Source: Paenibacillus silagei (GTDB taxonomy: Bacteria > Bacillota > Bacilli > Paenibacillales > Paenibacillaceae). From it: a stretch of 64,000 nucleotides of DNA. The first letter of the stretch is position 1; the number at the start of each line of letters is the position of its first letter. The stretch is taken from positions 620,001 through 684,000 of the forward strand of contig NZ_JAGGLV010000001.1 of the NCBI RefSeq assembly GCF_017874735.1, read 5' to 3'. Shown one piece after another: positions 35,412-44,368 of this stretch. The notes below the pieces were generated by a model. That model did not search any database. It was not told the origin of the DNA and was given only the letters and a program-made list of their open reading frames with translations. The position numbers and the translations under genes are program-made.

Positions 35412-36725
35412 ATGGATGCAGAAATGGAGGCCCGGAATTTCTTGAGACCACGGTTATTAACACGTTCCTTCTATTATCTATGGACGACCCAGACGGCGGC
35501 GAATGCTGCCGATGTCTTGTATATTATGGCCCTGACAGTGCTGGTGCTGGACCGGACGGATTCCCTTGTCTCGGCGGCCCTGATGCCGCTGATGCGCAGC
35601 TCGGCCCAGATGGTGAGCGGCTTCATTGCGCCGCTGCTCATCAACCGGATCAAGCTGCCCTCACTGCTGCTGATCTCACAGACAGGCCAGTTCCTGCTGT
35701 TTGTGCTGCTGGCTCTGTATCTGCAGCTTAACGGTGCGGCTGCTTCACTCACACTTGTCTTTGCTCTGGTCTTCGTCATGTCCTTCCTCGACGGCTGGAC
35801 CGTTCCGGCCCGCAATGCGCTGGTGCCGCGGCTCGTAACGCGGGAGGAGGGGCTGCTTCAAGCCAACGGTCTGATCAGCGTTAGCGATCAGGTCGTTCAG
35901 TTTGCGGGCTGGGGACTGAGCGGCCTATTGGTCGCATTCCTTGGGCCCAGCCCGGCGCTGCTGCTGACAGCGGCCATCTATGGGCTGGCGGCCGCATTTT
36001 CGCTTGGAGTGAGAGAGCCAGCAGAAGCAATGGCTCAGATGCAGGGGCAGCCGGCGGGCTTGGAGCCGGTACCCCCATCCGCTTCGAAGTGGAAGACCTT
36101 GACCGAAGGCTGGCAAGTCATCTGGCGTATGCCCCGCCTGCGGATGCTGACCTTCATGGACATTATCGACATGCTGGGCGGCTCGGTCTGGGTCGGTGCA
36201 TTCACACTGGCCTTCGTCCAGGTTGCGCTGAAGCAAGGCGAAGAGTGGTGGGGCTTCATTAACGCAGCCTATTTCGCAGGAACGGTCGGCGGCGGGCTGC
36301 TGGTCCTGTCGGCAGTGCGTCTCATCGGCAACCGTTATCTGGGGGCGATGCTCATCGGTATGGCAGGCTACGGCTTCCTCACCATGGTGTACGCTCTGAC
36401 TACCCAGCCATATATAGCGCTGGTGCTTGTCCTGCTGATGGGACCGTTCGCGGAGCTGTCGGTGATTAACCGGCGTACCCTCATCCAGCGCAGCACCAGT
36501 AAGCAGATGCTGCCTAAGGTGCTGTCGGCGCAAGCCTCGCTGCTGCATCTGGTGTTCTGCATCTCGCTGCTGGTCATGGCGGGACTGGCCGAACGGTTCG
36601 GGATCGTCAACCTGTATCTGCTGGCGGCGGTTTTGACATCGCTGGCTTTGGTGGTCGGCTTGCTCGGCCGCCGGGCATTCAGGGACGAACCTGCGCCATC
36701 ATCGCCTAGCCGCCCAAGCCTTTAA
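35412..36725 (+). CDS. MFS transporter (MFS_3-like exporter)
   Basis: About 437 residues if started at the ATG at 35412; starts at 35424 or a GTG at 35352 are also possible, and none has a good ribosome-binding site. About 12 membrane helices are seen. YYLWTTQTAANAADVLYIMA, LMRSSAQMVSGFIAPLLIN and a conserved VPARNALVPRLVTREEGLLQ loop match exporters of the EntS/MFS_3 type. A possible promoter (TTGTCA, 17 bases, TATTGT) lies near 35361-35389. It follows another MFS gene on the same strand, 87 bases away. The exported compound is unknown. Confidence 0.83.
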   Translation: MDAEMEARNFLRPRLLTRSFYYLWTTQTAANAADVLYIMALTVLVLDRTDSLVSAALMPLMRSSAQMVSGFIAPLLINRIKLPSLLLISQTGQFLLFVLLALYLQLNGAAASLTLVFALVFVMSFLDGWTVPARNALVPRLVTREEGLLQANGLISVSDQVVQFAGWGLSGLLVAFLGPSPALLLTAAIYGLAAAFSLGVREPAEAMAQMQGQPAGLEPVPPSASKWKTLTEGWQVIWRMPRLRMLTFMDIIDMLGGSVWVGAFTLAFVQVALKQGEEWWGFINAAYFAGTVGGGLLVLSAVRLIGNRYLGAMLIGMAGYGFLTMVYALTTQPYIALVLVLLMGPFAELSVINRRTLIQRSTSKQMLPKVLSAQASLLHLVFCISLLVMAGLAERFGIVNLYLLAAVLTSLALVVGLLGRRAFRDEPAPSSPSRPSL

Positions 36726-36754
36726 TTGTATATCTGTCTGGTATGAAATATCAT
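36726..36754 (+). promoter_or_regulatory. Putative promoter of the UbiB-like gene
   Basis: TTGTAT (36726) and TATCAT (36749) are separated by 17 bases. The element lies inside a palindrome AATTGTAT...ATACAATT (36724-36759), which could be an operator. Confidence 0.5.
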
Positions 36755-36793
36755 ACAATTAGGCACATGGAAGATTAGAAGGAGAGATTTGGG

Positions 36794-36832
36794 ATGCAGC
36801 ATAATAACTCTGTGGTAGATGAACAAGTATGA
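36794..36832 (+). CDS. 12-codon upstream ORF coupled to the UbiB-like gene
   Basis: The ATG at 36794 is preceded by AAGGAGAGATTTGGG and encodes MQHNNSVVDEQV, ending in a TGA that overlaps the ATG of the next gene (ATGA). The downstream gene itself lacks a good ribosome-binding site, so ribosomes probably reinitiate from this small ORF. The peptide has no recognisable function; the coupling is the notable feature. Confidence 0.55.
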   Translation: MQHNNSVVDEQV

Positions 36833-38544
36833 GCGAATTCCTGAAATTAATGAAGGATGCAAGGTTCAGAAGAACCATGCGGATGATTTTCAAGTTCGCC
36901 TGGGATTTCTGGTGGCTGGGCAAGCTGAAGTTCTTGATGTCAAGGCGGCGCTTTGCAGCGAAGCAACGGGCCTTATACCGCAAGCAGGCAGCGTATTTCA
37001 CGACAACCGCCATGGATATGGGCGGGCTAATTATCAAGCTTGGGCAGCATGTGAGTGCGCAGGTGGATATGCTGCCGAAGGAAGTGATCGATGAATTGTC
37101 CAAGCTGCAGGATTCTGTAGAATTTGTAGATTTCTCTGAGATCCAGCAGAAGGTAGAGCGTGAACTCGGGGTATCCATCAGCAAGATGTATGCTGAGTTC
37201 AGCGCGACTCCTATTGCAGCAGCTTCCTTCGGACAGGTCCACCGGGCCACCCTGAAGACAGGTGAGCAAGTCGCCGTGAAGGTGATGCGGCCCGGGGTCG
37301 AGGACATTATCGCGATTGATTGGAAATCCATTCAGGTCGCTATTTCGTTATTGAAGCGCCAGAAGCTGATTACTGACTTCATGGACCTTGATGCGGTGTA
37401 TGATGAGTTTCATGACACCATTATGGAGGAACTCGATTATCAGCAAGAAGGGCGTAATGCCGAAGAATTCAAGCAGCAGCTAGCCCACCGGAAGGATCTC
37501 GTGATTCCACACATTCATTGGTCTTGTACTACATCGCAGGTGCTGACCATGGAATTTATGGAGGGTGTCAAAATCAATGATTTTGCCAAACTCGACGCTT
37601 GGGGTGTGGACCGGACCCAACTGGCGACATCGCTGATTGAAATCTTCGTGGAACAGATTCTATTGAACGGGCTTTTTCACGCTGACCCCCACCCTGGCAA
37701 TGTGCTCGTGCAGCCTGACGGCACCATCGCTTTGATTGATTTTGGAATGGTCGGGCGGATCGCCCGTGATATGAAGACCCAGATGGTAGCCCTTCTGCTG
37801 GCCGTATATTTAAAAGACGCCCACGGTGCCATCGATGCCCTGAACCGGTTGAGATTTTTAAGACGCAATGTAGATCTGGAGGTCTTCTCCAGGAATCTTA
37901 CGTTATTATTCGAACAAATCAACGGCGATACGTTCGATCTGAGTTTTGTGACGTCAGGCGACAATGTGGAAGAACTGCGTAATTTCCTCTACTCCCAGCC
38001 TTTTCAATTACCTGCCAATACCACATTCCTGGGCAAAGCCATAGGCACCGTGTACGGCCTCTGTACCGGACTGGACCCGGACCTTGATCTGGTCGGGACG
38101 GTTAAGCCTTATGTGGAACAGGTGGTGCGCAGGGATCTGCGGGGAAGTGTCATCTCCAAAGTTGTAGAGGATGGCAAGAATATGCTCAAAGACATCCTTC
38201 CAACGACCAAGAAGTTCATGTCTGCAATCGATAAAATGGATAGCGGAGGCTTAAGGGTCAAGCTGGCGAGCTCCCTCGAGCAAAAATTAATCGAGACGCA
38301 GAATAAAAATACACAGCGGTTAATTGCCACCATCATTGGCGCAGTATTACTTCTGGCCGGGGTCAACCTGTGGAATGAAGTGAATCCCATCGTCTCTTAT
38401 GTACTCGGCACCCTGGGCCTGCTCGTTATGCTGAGCCAACTCCGAACGAGACAAGGCCGCCGGGACGAAAGACATGCCAGACAAATCAACGCTATGCGTG
38501 AACGTAGCCGGTTGGAGAAGCCGAAGTCTAAATCGCGTGGATAA
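36829..38544 (+). CDS. UbiB/AarF (ABC1) atypical kinase-like protein
   Basis: 571 residues. The ABC1 signature is complete: the KxGQ motif in LIIKLGQHVSAQVDMLPKEV, the Ala-rich loop AAASFGQVHRATL, VAVKVMRPG with the nucleotide lysine, LFHADPHPGNVLV as the catalytic loop, and LIDFGMVG as the metal-binding DFG. The C-terminus (about 500-545) has two membrane helices (LIATIIGAVLLLAGVNLW, IVSYVLGTLGLLVML). UbiB-type proteins assist isoprenoid quinone biosynthesis or lipid homeostasis; in Gram-positives the role is less clear. Translation is coupled to a 12-codon upstream ORF. Confidence 0.93.
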   Translation: MSEFLKLMKDARFRRTMRMIFKFAWDFWWLGKLKFLMSRRRFAAKQRALYRKQAAYFTTTAMDMGGLIIKLGQHVSAQVDMLPKEVIDELSKLQDSVEFVDFSEIQQKVERELGVSISKMYAEFSATPIAAASFGQVHRATLKTGEQVAVKVMRPGVEDIIAIDWKSIQVAISLLKRQKLITDFMDLDAVYDEFHDTIMEELDYQQEGRNAEEFKQQLAHRKDLVIPHIHWSCTTSQVLTMEFMEGVKINDFAKLDAWGVDRTQLATSLIEIFVEQILLNGLFHADPHPGNVLVQPDGTIALIDFGMVGRIARDMKTQMVALLLAVYLKDAHGAIDALNRLRFLRRNVDLEVFSRNLTLLFEQINGDTFDLSFVTSGDNVEELRNFLYSQPFQLPANTTFLGKAIGTVYGLCTGLDPDLDLVGTVKPYVEQVVRRDLRGSVISKVVEDGKNMLKDILPTTKKFMSAIDKMDSGGLRVKLASSLEQKLIETQNKNTQRLIATIIGAVLLLAGVNLWNEVNPIVSYVLGTLGLLVMLSQLRTRQGRRDERHARQINAMRERSRLEKPKSKSRG

Positions 38545-38594
38545 CGAAATGTGGATAACATTAACGCTGCGAACGAAACTAAACTGTACAAGTG

Positions 38595-38634
38595 GAAACG
38601 GCATTGCCGTCCTTTTAAAGGACGGTACCGTTTC
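38595..38634. terminator. Palindrome between convergent genes (probable terminator)
   Basis: GAAACGG...CCGTCC/GGACGG...CCGTTTC arms lie between the convergent UbiB and histidine kinase genes. The T-runs are weak on both sides, so its efficiency is uncertain. Confidence 0.5.
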
Positions 38635-38665
38635 AGCTTCATCCTTCCGGCCGATCTCATCGTTG

Positions 38666-41600
38666 TTATTCATTACTGCTGAGCGGAACGTGAAAAGTTA
38701 CCGTTGTCCCTGCATCCAGCGCGCTTGTGATATGAAGGCCTGTTCCGAAATGCCGCTTCAAGCGCTGATCCGTATTGATTAATCCGACGCCGGAACTACT
38801 GCTTTTACGCCTTTCCAATAATTGCTGCAATTGAACCTCATCCATTCCGACCCCATCATCTTTAACTGTGATCTCTGCCCGGGTCTCCACGAAGGAAATA
38901 CGTATGACAATGCTGCCTCCACGCTTGCGCTTCATGATTCCATGTTTAATTGCATTCTCAACGAGAGGCTGAATCGTAAGAAACGGGACTTTGATGCACC
39001 TGTGATCATCAATCTCCCAAATCACCTGCAGCCTCTCTTCAAACCGCACCTGTTCAATATATAAATAAGAACGCACTAAACTCAGCTCTTCTGCAACCGG
39101 AACAAGACTTTCAATGTTCTGGAATTTAAATTTGTTTCGCAGATAATTAGTGAATTCATCAAGCAAATCACGCATCTTCTCCAGATTAATATCCGTTAAT
39201 GCTGATATAGCATTCAAAGCATTAAACAAGAAATGAGGCTTAATTTGGGCTTGCAGCCATACAGTTTCTAGTCGCAGCTGTTCCCGAATGGATTGCTTAA
39301 TCGTCGTTAGCGCCTGTATCCGCAATTTAAGTTCTATGGCTTCTACCGGCTTCGTCACATAATCGTTTGCTCCCGCCAGGAAACCGCTATGTATATCCTG
39401 TGGCTGGCTTCTTGCAGTAAGAAGCAGAACAGGAAGCTCTGTGAAGGTAAATCGCTCACGAATCCTTCGTGTCAGTTCATATCCGGACATCATCGGCATC
39501 ATGATATCAGAGATTACCACATCCCATTCCTTCGTACCCAGAATAGCCAACGCCTGTCTGGCACTGGTTACCATGGTTGTATCATATTCGTCTGGTGGCA
39601 GTATGGCTTCAAGCACTTGAAGGTTAACAGGATCATCATCAATAATTAATAGAACCGGACGGTCGGAATCCATCTTGAAGAACGTTGCCGGTGTCTCATC
39701 ACTCAGGGGGGGGGCGCCGTCCATGATCATTGGAACAGGTTCTTGAATTGCCACAGCAGATATGGGTAACGGTTCAAAAGATTTCGCCGGCGCACTCTCC
39801 GCCTCCGCTTCCAAGCCTGCCAGTTGTAAAGAGAAGCTGAATTGCGAACCTTCTCCTTTAATGGAGGTTACATCCAATGTACCCCCATGAAGCTCCGCCA
39901 GTTGTTTGCTTATACTCAGCCCTAACCCGAAGCCGCCTTCAATCATGGTCTCCGTTGTGTTGGCTTGCTCGTATGGATGGAATAGGCATTTAAGCATGCC
40001 CTCATCCATTCCAATTCCGGTGTCAGCAACAACGATATAAGCCCTCCCGTCGTTTACATAAGCCGAAATCAAAATAACTCCATCATTTGTGTATTTCACA
40101 GCATTATGAAGTAAATTGAAGAGGATCTGAATAATCCGGTTCTCATCTGCATGGACCAGAGGAAAATCTTCAGGAATTTGATTTGTAATTTGTATAGATT
40201 TCACCTCTGCATTCAATTGCAGCATATCAAGGACTCCCGTCACGATCGGCTGGATCGGTATAACCTTTTTGCTGATACGGGGATTGCCTTCCCGCAGGCT
40301 CATCACATCAATCAAATCGTTTAATATCAAGGTTAGCCGGTGCCCTACAGAAGAAACAGTTTCAAGCTCTTTGATGCTTCTTGCCTGCATTACATGCTGT
40401 TCCCGTTTCATAACAGATTGTGATAGGTTGAGCATGCTGTGCAGCGGATTTTTGAACTCATGTGAAACATTCGCCAGGAATTGATCCTTATGATCATTCA
40501 TTCTTTGCAAGGTTGTTGCTAGCTCATTCGTGTTTTCGTACATTTTAAAATAATTCCTAAACCATACTGAGGCCAAACACCCCATTGAAATAATCAAATC
40601 AAACGGATAATAGAGAAGATTATAACCGCCCTCCCGCCAGAAGAGCATCCAGATCACATGATGGATCAACGCAAGGATGGAGAACAACAATAACAGATTC
40701 CCTCTCATATCCTTGACCACTGTTCTACAGATCGCAATCGTTGCAACGACTCCAGCAGTACCGCCTAGCAGATTATACACAGGGAAGATGCTGGTTAACT
40801 GATATGTATCCAACAATAGCGTAATCCCTGCGGTCCCCAAGATCAGTGCCCTAAATACAGGATATATTCTGTGCCAAAGAGCTAGTTCGCGATGATTCGT
40901 ACACTCCAATAATGCATAGGCTCCAACTAAAAAAGCTACATTGGATAGCCGGAAATCCCATACGTTGCCGATATAAATGATTTGATGGAACAGCTTCTCA
41001 TCACTGCTTAACGCACCGCTTAGTGTGAAAGAGAATGTCAGTAAAGAGAAATACAGCAACTTTGTCTGCCTGTTACCCAATACAAATAATATAAACGCAT
41101 AGGCAGAATGGATCAGAAAGATAACCGTTGTCAGAACCTGCATAGATACCGAAAGTTTCATCTCCTGGGTAATTGCTTCTTCTGTCCCGAATTTAATAGA
41201 CCGGACAATGCCACCGCTCCGGCTATCCACATAATTGGACGCTTGAATTACCAATTCGATTACACCATCTTTGTCGGCCCTAAAGGTTGTAGAATACGGA
41301 AGATTCTTAGCGATAGAGGCTTCTTCCGAATCCGCTACCCGCCCGGATTTAGCCAGTAACCGGCCGTTTACGTATACTTCCGACGAAGTGCGTATACTTG
41401 GCACACGAATACTATAGTTGAGATCCTGCTGCGGATTCACATATATTCGTAAGCGGTACGAGCCAAATCCATATGGAGTAGAGGTCCCGGGATGCACAGC
41501 TTGATTCCATCCCCCTGGAACTTGAATCATCCTTGGCTCACTCAAGGCCAAGCCCTGCTGCTTTTTGCCATCCTTGAACCAATGTGAGGAATACAATTCC

Positions 41601-41827
41601 CATTCCCCGTCAAGCAAAACAATCTGCCCGTCTTCTGCATTCCAATTACGCAAATGGAGTTCCCCGTTTTTTATCGAATCCTGTTGTAAACCGCCAAACA
41701 ACTCCATCCATAATAAGCGTGTGCCTGATAGAACAACTAATAGTAACCCCAGGAATAAAAAGATGTACTTCATTTTCATTTGGTGATTCCATGAAAAATT
41801 AGCCAAGAGTATCCCTCTCCTACTCAT
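38666..41827 (-). CDS. Hybrid 7TM sensor histidine kinase with two kinase modules
   Basis: About 1053 residues. After one membrane helix, an extracellular beta-sandwich (about 50-210) resembles a carbohydrate-binding 7TMR-DISMED2-type domain (VPGGWNQAVHPGTSTPYGFG). Seven membrane helices follow (about 220-410). Then come HisKA (FLANVSHEFKNPLHSMLNLS), HATPase_c (LLHNAVKYTNDG, DTGIGM, GFGLGLSISKQL), a receiver with DDDPVNLQ and SDIMMPMMSGYE, and finally a second LytS-type kinase (KPHFLFNALNAISAL, ENAIKHGIM, DDGVGM). The ATG at 41827 is used; longer starts fall in the intergenic RNA hairpin. It lies just downstream of an ECF sigma/anti-sigma pair. Confidence 0.9.
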   Translation of the reverse strand: MSRRGILLANFSWNHQMKMKYIFLFLGLLLVVLSGTRLLWMELFGGLQQDSIKNGELHLRNWNAEDGQIVLLDGEWELYSSHWFKDGKKQQGLALSEPRMIQVPGGWNQAVHPGTSTPYGFGSYRLRIYVNPQQDLNYSIRVPSIRTSSEVYVNGRLLAKSGRVADSEEASIAKNLPYSTTFRADKDGVIELVIQASNYVDSRSGGIVRSIKFGTEEAITQEMKLSVSMQVLTTVIFLIHSAYAFILFVLGNRQTKLLYFSLLTFSFTLSGALSSDEKLFHQIIYIGNVWDFRLSNVAFLVGAYALLECTNHRELALWHRIYPVFRALILGTAGITLLLDTYQLTSIFPVYNLLGGTAGVVATIAICRTVVKDMRGNLLLLFSILALIHHVIWMLFWREGGYNLLYYPFDLIISMGCLASVWFRNYFKMYENTNELATTLQRMNDHKDQFLANVSHEFKNPLHSMLNLSQSVMKREQHVMQARSIKELETVSSVGHRLTLILNDLIDVMSLREGNPRISKKVIPIQPIVTGVLDMLQLNAEVKSIQITNQIPEDFPLVHADENRIIQILFNLLHNAVKYTNDGVILISAYVNDGRAYIVVADTGIGMDEGMLKCLFHPYEQANTTETMIEGGFGLGLSISKQLAELHGGTLDVTSIKGEGSQFSFSLQLAGLEAEAESAPAKSFEPLPISAVAIQEPVPMIMDGAPPLSDETPATFFKMDSDRPVLLIIDDDPVNLQVLEAILPPDEYDTTMVTSARQALAILGTKEWDVVISDIMMPMMSGYELTRRIRERFTFTELPVLLLTARSQPQDIHSGFLAGANDYVTKPVEAIELKLRIQALTTIKQSIREQLRLETVWLQAQIKPHFLFNALNAISALTDINLEKMRDLLDEFTNYLRNKFKFQNIESLVPVAEELSLVRSYLYIEQVRFEERLQVIWEIDDHRCIKVPFLTIQPLVENAIKHGIMKRKRGGSIVIRISFVETRAEITVKDDGVGMDEVQLQQLLERRKSSSSGVGLINTDQRLKRHFGTGLHITSALDAGTTVTFHVPLSSNE

Positions 41828-41884
41828 TTCTTCTTCTTTATCTATCGGCTTCATGTAGTTTTTTGCTAAGAAATTTTGTAGCAC

Positions 41885-41970
41885 AAAAAACTCGCAAAAG
41901 CCCATTTACGCACCCTCCCGACCTACCCTGCTCTATGGTCGGTTTGCTGGTAAATAAAGCTTCTGCGAGT
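41885..41970 (-). terminator. Nested three-stem RNA element between anti-sigma and kinase genes
   Basis: Three nested stems: outer GCTTCTGCGAGT/ACTCGCAAAAGC (one wobble), middle GTAAAT/ATTTAC, inner GGTCGG/CCGACC with an A/G-rich loop. On the minus strand it ends in TTTTTTG. It is a long, branched terminator or attenuator, 48 bases after the stop of the 42018-42779 gene and before the kinase start. It does not match a riboswitch class I recognise. Confidence 0.7.
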
Positions 41971-42017
41971 TTTGGATCATAATGACTGGTTTTCAAGCCA
42001 TACTGAGGGAGTAAGGG

Positions 42018-42779
42018 TTAAGAGCTTGTTTTAACCATTATGTCCAGCTTATTAACGTAAGGGGTGAGCGCCTCCAATAACTTCTCTTGCTTTTGAATTT
42101 CTTCTGTCGACAGCCGATCCATATGAACACTTCCGTCTGGATCAGTTACCTTGGCATCATAGCTTTTTAACTGATTTATTATGGGTTCAAGCTCCCTATA
42201 CTCCTGTTCTGTAAGCCTCTGTTCAGCCTTCTCAAGCAAGCTATCCCAGAAAGCGCCACGATCTGTGCCAGATGCCTTTGTCTTGGATTTATCCGTTTCG
42301 TTCATTTCCTTGAAATACGGTTCAAGCTCCACCAGTAATTTCTGGTAAGCCTTCTGTTCTTCTGCATCAAGCTGTTCTATGTGAAAAATCCCCTTGGAAT
42401 CTGCCGCCAGCAGATTGTAATCGCCTAATTCCTTCAATAAGGACATAACCTTGGCAGCTTCTTCCTCGCTAAAATTATGCTTCAACCTCTGCAGCTTAGC
42501 CTCTAACTCCTCATATTTCTGCTGGCTTAGGCCAATCGTAGCTGCTGCTTCTTTCGAACCATACATACTATTCGCCAGATAATGATATCCGGCAAACGCT
42601 CCAGTAGGAATTAATAAAGTAGCTGCCAAAACGCCTGCTACGATCCACTTCTTTTTCATTCGTCTTCCCCCTTGTCCGGTTACGGTCTGATTTAGTATTC
42701 TCTCCTTCAGTTCCGGTGGGGCATTTAAATTTCTGGCCTCTTCCTGCAGAACTGTTCGCAGCTTTTCATTGAAATTCAT
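42018..42779 (-). CDS. DUF3600-type anti-sigma factor-like membrane protein
   Basis: About 253 residues. The first 40 are a short helical, zinc-less anti-sigma-like segment (MNFNEKLRTVLQEEARNLNA, PPELKERILNQTVTG), followed by one membrane helix (WIVAGVLAATLLIPTGAFAG). The outside domain (about 70-253) has repeated LEAKLQ/ELEPY helices typical of DUF3600. It overlaps the 3' end of the sigma factor gene by 14 bases, with GTGGAGG before its ATG at 42779. The pair is a classical ECF sigma/membrane anti-sigma module, where an outside signal releases the sigma factor. Confidence 0.85.
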   Translation of the reverse strand: MNFNEKLRTVLQEEARNLNAPPELKERILNQTVTGQGGRRMKKKWIVAGVLAATLLIPTGAFAGYHYLANSMYGSKEAAATIGLSQQKYEELEAKLQRLKHNFSEEEAAKVMSLLKELGDYNLLAADSKGIFHIEQLDAEEQKAYQKLLVELEPYFKEMNETDKSKTKASGTDRGAFWDSLLEKAEQRLTEQEYRELEPIINQLKSYDAKVTDPDGSVHMDRLSTEEIQKQEKLLEALTPYVNKLDIMVKTSS

Positions 42780-43353
42780 GCAGATCCTCCACCTTTCCCT
42801 TAAAAAGAGTCTGATTCTCTGGCTTCTGACGAAGCTTGCGCAGTGCAGCATGAATACGGGATTTCACGGTACCCAGAGGGATCTCAAGGATTGCAGCACT
42901 TTCTTCCTGCGATAATTCATTTAAATAATGCAGAATAATCACCTGCTTCAGCTTATACGGAAGACTATCTACGCTAGCAAGCAAGGAGTGGTTGGAGATC
43001 TTGTCCACAACCTTATTTGTGAATTCAGGCTCCACCACCAAATTGACCTGCTCTGCCTTCTTAAGAACTCGGAGATGCGTCCATCTCTTTCTCCGGTAGG
43101 CATGAATTTGTCGCACTGCTATTCCCATAAGCCAGGGTCTAAAGGGACGACTGATGTCAAAATGGCCAAGAGATCTGCGCATTTGAATATAAATCTCCTG
43201 AACGATATCATCCACCTCAGTTGTTTCGCGAACGAGGAAATGAACGGTTTGATATACATCCCTAATCGTAGCTTCATATAGCTCACTAAATGCTTCACGA
43301 CTGCCGGCTAGCGTAAGCATAATGAGCTGAGAATATTCTTTTGGATGCTCCAT
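42766..43353 (-). CDS. ECF RNA polymerase sigma factor
   Basis: 195 residues. Sigma-70 region 2 includes LYEATIRDVYQTVHFLVRET and VDDIVQEIYIQMRRSLGHFD, and region 4 includes LPYKLKQVIILHYLNELSQE and AAILEIPLGTVKSRIHAALR. This is the SigW/SigV-like two-domain type lacking region 3. It overlaps the start of its anti-sigma gene. The regulon is unknown; the adjacent hybrid kinase could be a target or a parallel envelope sensor. Confidence 0.93.
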   Translation of the reverse strand: MEHPKEYSQLIMLTLAGSREAFSELYEATIRDVYQTVHFLVRETTEVDDIVQEIYIQMRRSLGHFDISRPFRPWLMGIAVRQIHAYRRKRWTHLRVLKKAEQVNLVVEPEFTNKVVDKISNHSLLASVDSLPYKLKQVIILHYLNELSQEESAAILEIPLGTVKSRIHAALRKLRQKPENQTLFKGKVEDLHEFQ

Positions 43354-43437
43354 TCATCACCCCTCCCTTCGGTCTTACACTATATATTGGGGAATAAAGA
43401 ATATTTCGTTCGATTTTTCTTTGGAAAAATACAGAAT

Positions 43438-43474
43438 AAACCGATCAAAGTCCACTAAGGATTTTGATCGGTTT
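43438..43474 (-). terminator. Terminator of the Asp/Glu racemase-like gene
   Basis: Arms AAACCGATCAAA/TTTTGATCGGTTT with a 13-base loop lie 31 bases after the stop of the 43506-44168 gene. The T-run on the minus strand is short (TTTATTC). Confidence 0.7.
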
Positions 43475-43505
43475 AATGTTGTCTGCCTAACATTCACATT
43501 CCCCG

Positions 43506-44168
43506 TTAGTTGAGCAACAAGCTCTCGAAATGTATTATCAGTGAATCCAACGGATTCCCGATTTTCACATTTAACTCTTGCTCAACTTTAACGGCTGATT
43601 CCACCATAGATAATTGTGCAACAGAAATTTTCTTGTTTTTTTCTGATGCAAGTATCCCCTTTATGTACTTTGATAATTCTTCAACGTATTGCTCATTTTT
43701 ACCTTGCATGATTAGCTCAAATGTATTCTCTATGACACGTGCCTCAATATGAATTGGCTTATCCTGTATAGAAGCAAATTCATTAAGCCTGCTCATTGTC
43801 CCTGCGACGGTTGCTGGATTAGTGAATAATAGAACCTGTGGTTCTGTAATACTGCAGACCGAACTAAAGAAAGGCTCATCAATTTTTATTATAGGAATAG
43901 ATGTATGAAGCCGGTTTTCTTCAAGAAGAGCAATATAATTAGTACATGTGATAAGAATAGCCTCAACACTTGCTTGTGATATCCATTCTATTTGTTCGAT
44001 GACTTTATTTTTGGCTTGTCCTTCATCGAAATTTTTATCTGATGTAATTCTACTCATCAAACCAGGATCCACAAAATGAACCAATTCCAACCCATCAGAG
44101 GTAAGAGCGTTTTGAATATACTGGATATTTGAATAGTGGGCGTGTAAACACGCAATCTTTTTCTTCAT
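43506..44168 (-). CDS. Aspartate/glutamate racemase family protein
   Basis: 220 residues. AILITCTNYIALLEENRL carries the TCTN-type active-site cysteine of the Asp/Glu/hydantoin racemase superfamily. The second catalytic cysteine expected near 170-180 is not seen (AQLSMVESAV instead), so it may be a racemase-like enzyme with altered chemistry. The N-terminus MKKKIACLHAHYSNIQYIQN fits the first strand. AAAGGAGATAAAATC precedes the ATG. It stands alone, between its own terminator and the terminator of the fusion gene. Substrate unknown. Confidence 0.7.
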   Translation of the reverse strand: MKKKIACLHAHYSNIQYIQNALTSDGLELVHFVDPGLMSRITSDKNFDEGQAKNKVIEQIEWISQASVEAILITCTNYIALLEENRLHTSIPIIKIDEPFFSSVCSITEPQVLLFTNPATVAGTMSRLNEFASIQDKPIHIEARVIENTFELIMQGKNEQYVEELSKYIKGILASEKNKKISVAQLSMVESAVKVEQELNVKIGNPLDSLIIHFESLLLN

Positions 44169-44304
44169 GATTTTATCTCCTTTAACCCGTACTTTGAGCA
44201 GTCCCGCTCCTTAATGATATCAGGTTTCTCCAAAAAACTGCCCGTTCTTATTTCAATGGCTTCCGTCTTTATTACTACCGGGTAACTCACTCTAGTTGCC
44301 AACG

Positions 44305-44366
44305 CAAAAAACACCTCCAAGGATCTCTCTATCTTACGACAGAGCTCATTCTCTTGAAGGTGTTTT
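44305..44366 (-). terminator. Terminator of the MetE-like/ALDH fusion gene
   Basis: Arms CAAAAAACACCTCCAAGG and CTTGAAGGTGTTTTG pair, with an additional inner stem (TCTCT/AGAG region). It begins directly after the stop codon, with TTTTTTGCG on the minus strand. Confidence 0.85.
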
Positions 44367-44368
44367 GT

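Noticed and set aside
35925..36548. 207-codon open frame antisense to the MFS gene at 35412.
   Set aside because: It is His/Gln-rich with no domain pattern and lies wholly inside the transporter gene.
41885..41970. c-di-GMP or other known riboswitch.
   Set aside because: The nested stems do not show the conserved sequences of GEMM-I/II, fluoride, guanidine or other classes I know; called a terminator with extra structure instead.
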